NCBI GenBank assembly: GCA_034698045.1
Contig: JAQGAU010001108.1
Coordinates: 1-21,362 of the forward strand
Length of the DNA stretch: 21,362 nucleotides
DNA from: Paramacrobiotus richtersi
Lineage: Eukaryota > Tardigrada > Eutardigrada > Parachela > Macrobiotidae
Direction: 5' to 3'
Each line of letters opens with the position of its first letter. Position 1 is the first letter of the stretch. Shown here piece by piece: positions 17,786-21,362 of the stretch. The notes beneath the pieces are model-generated. The model ran no database searches. It was given only the letters and a program-made list of their open reading frames with translations, and had not been told where the DNA came from. A program made the translations under genes and the position numbers.

Positions 17786-20029
17786 TCACCAACGAAGGAC
17801 AAGAGCAAGCTTCTCATAACAGCAAGTCTTGACCAGACTGTGCGCAGTAATGCGGTTCAGCTTGTCCAGTTCCAGATTAACCAGATCGCCGCGTGTCCAC
17901 TCCTTGCCACGGAACTGGTTGCTGTCGCGCGGATCACCGCTCTGGCGCTCATTCAGGATCTACGGAACGAAAATAAACAACAGCGATGAACACTTGCGAA
18001 GTTGCGAACTCAGCAAAACTGCTGAATCGAAAGGGCAATTGCAGGTCATGTAAACGCAGTACAAAAATGTTCGTATACTTGCATCTGTTTAGCGTAACGT
18101 CACAGTGGTCACACCAAGGCCAGGTTGGTATTACGCGGACAGCTCTAACAAACGTTCCCTCCACTTTTGGCGCCTCTTTTATGGGAATGATGCAGTTCAT
18201 GGGGAGAAAAATTCGTGAGTTGACTGGAGATTCACGATCGACAGGTTTTTGTTTCAGTTTCAGTTTCAGTTTGGCGGTTGTTAAAGGTAATGCTGCTACA
18301 GTTTTGGCAACTCTTCCTGTTATGTCAAAGGCGTGCATAGATAACGAGTTCGGCTGTTTTTTTAACGTTCAAGTTTTGTGGGTAAACTTAGCGGTCCCAG
18401 CGCAAGCACTGTTCTACTGGCTATGCTTAATAAATGATGTTCCCTGCATAGTCTATCGACAAAAAGCGCTTACATCCTGCAAGTCATCGAAACAGGTCAT
18501 CTCTACCGCCTACGTATACGACACTCCGTTACTATACGGTATATGCACGATACACTTGTATAAACTGCAAATTTTTCAGACAGCTCTTTAACCTTGCGAT
18601 TCAGTCAGTATATGGACCGCAAATACGATCATATCAATCGGCTAGCATTTCTGTGAACAAGTCATTCTTCCATAGTAGAATTAGCACTGCAGCAATCTTT
18701 ACCTCAGCCAGCTGATCAGGCAACTGGTCATCCGAGTTATCACCCAAACACTCCGCCCAGCAGGCCAAATCCGCATCGCTTAACTGTGGCAGGCTGTTGT
18801 CCATCAAACTCCACAAGGCGTTCACCGATAACTCTTCGGTAATCCGTTCCTTTGCAAAACGCACGCTGACAGGTGACTACAGTAACCGAAAACATCATCC
18901 CATAATGGTGCTATATTATCGCATCACGAATGAGCTGTATTCTGGGTATTCGTTACCTTATCGGACCCAAGCAGCACAGTGACATTCTCCAGCACCAGAC
19001 TCTGACAGACGGACGCAAAGGCATTGATTTCTTTGCGGATATGACCGACGAACTGGTTGAAATTGCCGCTGCGCTCCATGAAATGCCAGGTCCAGTGCCA
19101 CCCGATGTCCACCAGCACAAGGATGTCTAGACGCGGCAGCTGTTTTTCCTACACAACAGAAGTATGGGTTATAACCGTGAAGATCTTGGAGGCTGTGAAA
19201 CCATGTAACCACCACATCACTGCGCTGTACCAGTACAACAGTACTGCTCTAATCGGTATTACCGATCAACAAGAAACAATGAACAAAAGGGCACACACCT
19301 GAAATATGCAACTGAACAGACGCCCGGTGAAAAGAGGCGACTTAGAATACAAGTACCACTCTTTCACCGTGCCCAAGACACTGGGTGGTAGGATGATAGC
19401 GCGGTGGACGATTATCTTCGTCTGGGCAGTCCAGCGTTTCAGCAGGCAGGCGCGCGCAACGTTAGCCGTTCCAACAATTCGGGCCCCGGTGTCTTCGGTT
19501 ACACGGAACATGCGGCTCGTCAAGATCTTGTTCCATGTGGAGCACACTCGACGCAGTCTGGTTTGCGGCACACCATCCAGACACTGGAGAATGCCGGCCA
19601 ACACGTTCTGCATGCCTTCCCCTACGGACTTGAAAAAGTCTGCCGGCACATCGGCCGCTGCAGGACTCGAAGCGGCAAGCGGCTGTACAGGTGGAGTTGC
19701 GGTTGTAGCTGCGGAGGACGCAGAAGAACCGCTGGCAGGGCTACCCAACTGAGGGACTACAGCTGGAACCGCAGATGAGACCGACGACTGAGGTGTCGTG
19801 GGGGTCGAACACGAAGGTGGAACTCGCTTCGTCATTGCAACCTGTTCGCTATTAGAGCGTTTCCGCTGTGTCGGGGGCGTTACTCCCAGTATACGAAACA
19901 ACGTATCGCCCTAAGGGAAAAAGGGAACTCGTCATTTAAACATTCCCATATCAAGCAGGTTCACAACCTGTACTGCCAGCTGGTGAGTTTATTACTTGTA
20001 GACTTGTAGTGGTTTCTTACCTTACGCAT
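17786..20029 (-). CDS. F-box-like protein
   Basis: Five minus-strand exons encode 386 residues: 20029-20021 (M-R-K), 19910-19299, 19148-18957, 18876-18703 and 17959-17786 (TGA). All four introns (110, 150, 80 and 743 nt) are phase 0 with GT-AG ends. Residues about 30-94 form a Ser/Thr/Pro/Ala-rich, probably disordered linker. Residues about 95-137 resemble an F-box: L-A-G-I-L-Q-C-L, then R-R-V-C-S-T-W (123-129), the usual R-x-V-C-x-x-W ending. The rest is a mixed alpha/beta-like region with V-L-V-D-I-G-W-H-W-T-W-H near the start of exon 3 and an acidic part in exon 4. F-box proteins usually join a substrate to an SCF ubiquitin ligase through Skp1. That role here is an inference from a divergent motif. 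The frame is also open upstream of the ATG (L-N-E-E-Q-M-R-K), so an extra 5' exon is possible. The long last intron carries a plus-strand frame, 17986-18591. Confidence 0.8.
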
Positions 20030-21362
20030 TTGTTCTTCGTTGAGTCGTGTGTTACCCTATCTTAATGATAATCGACCGGAGCGGAGCGAAGGTCTTCTAT
20101 ACTCAGCTCCAACGCAATTTTCTCTGCGCTTCCTTTCGTCCACGATAACTCTCTTCGAAATACTCCGATTGGCTTGAAATTTAGCTAGATATGTTCGTCG
20201 TTACGAGTTCTGGAGCCCAAATATTTTTTTGACGTCACCTTCTTAAAAATGTCAAAGTTATTAGCATTAAACTGCATCATGTATGTGCCGCCAATACCAA
20301 ACAATACAGGCGTGGCTTGAAGACTGACCAGAGCGGAAAGCCCCTTGCGCAACAAAGACAGTCAAAAGCGGATCTTGCACTATGAAAAGCATCCCTATGC
20401 TCTTATCGCTCCGGTCTTCATCGCCAGCATCAGCGGAGAGCGATTACCTAGTAACGATAACATTAAGGTAGAAAAATGCTTGACACGAATGTGCACGGAC
20501 AAAACCGTACGAAACCAGGAAGGTCAACCTTGTACTAAAATGGTAGACATAGAAGCAACATTAAAAGTAAAATTAAAAGCCGGAGTCTAACCGTAGCCGG
20601 CCGACAGTCGTTAGTAGAGAAATAGCATTGTTTGCGCAACATACGTACGTACGCGTATAGAGTAAACACAGAAACTTCGACACTTTATTTTCCTAGCTGT
20701 CCACTTATTTGTCAACACCAGACGTGTTGACAGAGTAAACACTATTCAAAGTAAATTACGCAATAGTTCTCATGATTACTACATACCGAGCGGCTTCGGT
20801 CAAACGAAAGATATCGTAACGTTAATCATAAACTTCTGGAAACTTTAAGGGCGAGCTTCAATAACAAACGAAAGTACTCTGCAGAATAATGACTATTGAG
20901 GTCTTGTGCCGTTGAGAAAAACTTAACGACTATCTCTTACGCCCTGGACTGGTTTTTCTCGTTCACCGGAAGTCGATATAACACTTGTGCAAGAAATATA
21001 ATTCAGTGCAGATACAGCATATTTTTCTGAAACTACAGCTGTTGGATTAATATTTTTTGATTTTTTTGTTGTTTTTTGAAGCTGGACCGTAGCATTCTCG
21101 AAAAACAGCGGTCGCCCGCAGCAGTAAATCAGTATCCGGTCGCTCTGGTGCAGTTTATTACACTGCGAAAGAACGATCAGTAGAAAATTATAATCCTTTA
21201 AAATTATCGTAAAGGCTAATTTTGGAAATCAGGCGAGACAACAACCGTTTCACAATCTTCAGCTATTTAAAATATTTCAGGAATAATGTTTAGATGATGA
21301 TTCAGCTCACCTCAAGTTTCGGGCAGCTACTATGATAATCCCGATCGAATTTGCGCCGGAAT
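20030..21362. other. Upstream flank of the F-box-like gene
   Basis: No gene supported. It presumably contains the promoter of the minus-strand F-box-like gene and the second copy of the dispersed repeat. A plus-strand frame at 20345-20590 (81 codons, Lys-rich) begins at TTG and has no recognised domain. The last 700 nt are AT-rich with T-runs and appear empty. Confidence 0.4.
20073..20112 (+). repeat. Dispersed short repeat, copy 2
   Basis: Same orientation as the copy at 11699-11740. It lies only about 45 nt upstream of the F-box-like start codon, in the antisense direction relative to that gene, so it may be part of its 5' UTR or promoter. Confidence 0.65.

Noticed and set aside
17949-18338. 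Extra exon of the F-box-like gene in the long last intron
   Set aside because: No phase-0 acceptor and donor pair fits this minus-strand frame, and exons 4 and 5 join in phase without it.
20345-20590. Lys-rich plus-strand frame of 81 codons
   Set aside because: It begins at TTG, has no recognised domain and no supporting splice sites.

Overview
This looks like nuclear DNA of a small animal, most likely an ecdysozoan and perhaps a tardigrade. The genes have short GT-AG introns (about 61-150 nt, plus two of 316 and 743 nt). Two of them have TATA-type promoters. The chemoreceptor genes have phase-0 introns close to the C-terminus, as in arthropod gustatory receptors. The tardigrade suggestion rests on the general look of the GPCR and the F-box-like protein and is only an inference. 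I saw no bacterial operons, CRISPR arrays, rRNA or tRNA.

Layout, left to right. (1) An intronless rhodopsin-like GPCR at 1304-2350 (+). (2) Two tandem gustatory-receptor-like genes (+). The first (3198-4651) is broken by an in-frame TAG and a frameshift. The second (7165-8627) is intact, with three exons. A 1.56-kb segment bounded by inverted repeats (5072-6636) sits between them. (3) Two paralogous genes for small secreted ten-cysteine proteins, head to head at 9058-9753 (-) and 10583-11087 (+). They share an 829-bp divergent promoter region with a TATA box on each side. (4) A gene-poor stretch at 11088-13290 with one short dispersed repeat and one hairpin. (5) A 3.76-kb segment at 13291-17048 bounded by long inverted repeats. 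Each arm ends on its inner side in a tandem array of 26-bp units built on a palindromic core, with 4 units on the left and 6 on the right, in opposite orientation. Inside it, on the minus strand, is a multi-exon gene of unknown function rich in Pro, Ser and Asp (about 14940-16179). Its frame is interrupted once and its 5' end is unresolved. (6) A five-exon F-box-like gene at 17786-20029 (-). (7) A terminal stretch (20030-21362) with a second copy of the dispersed repeat just upstream of the F-box-like gene.

The genes do not form a pathway. The window shows local gene duplication (chemoreceptor pair, cysteine-rich pair) mixed with inverted-repeat elements. The most unusual item is the 13291-17048 segment. 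Exon structures were worked out by hand from splice signals, phase and paralog comparison. They are firm for the chemoreceptor, cysteine-rich and F-box-like genes and tentative for the gene inside the large inverted repeat.
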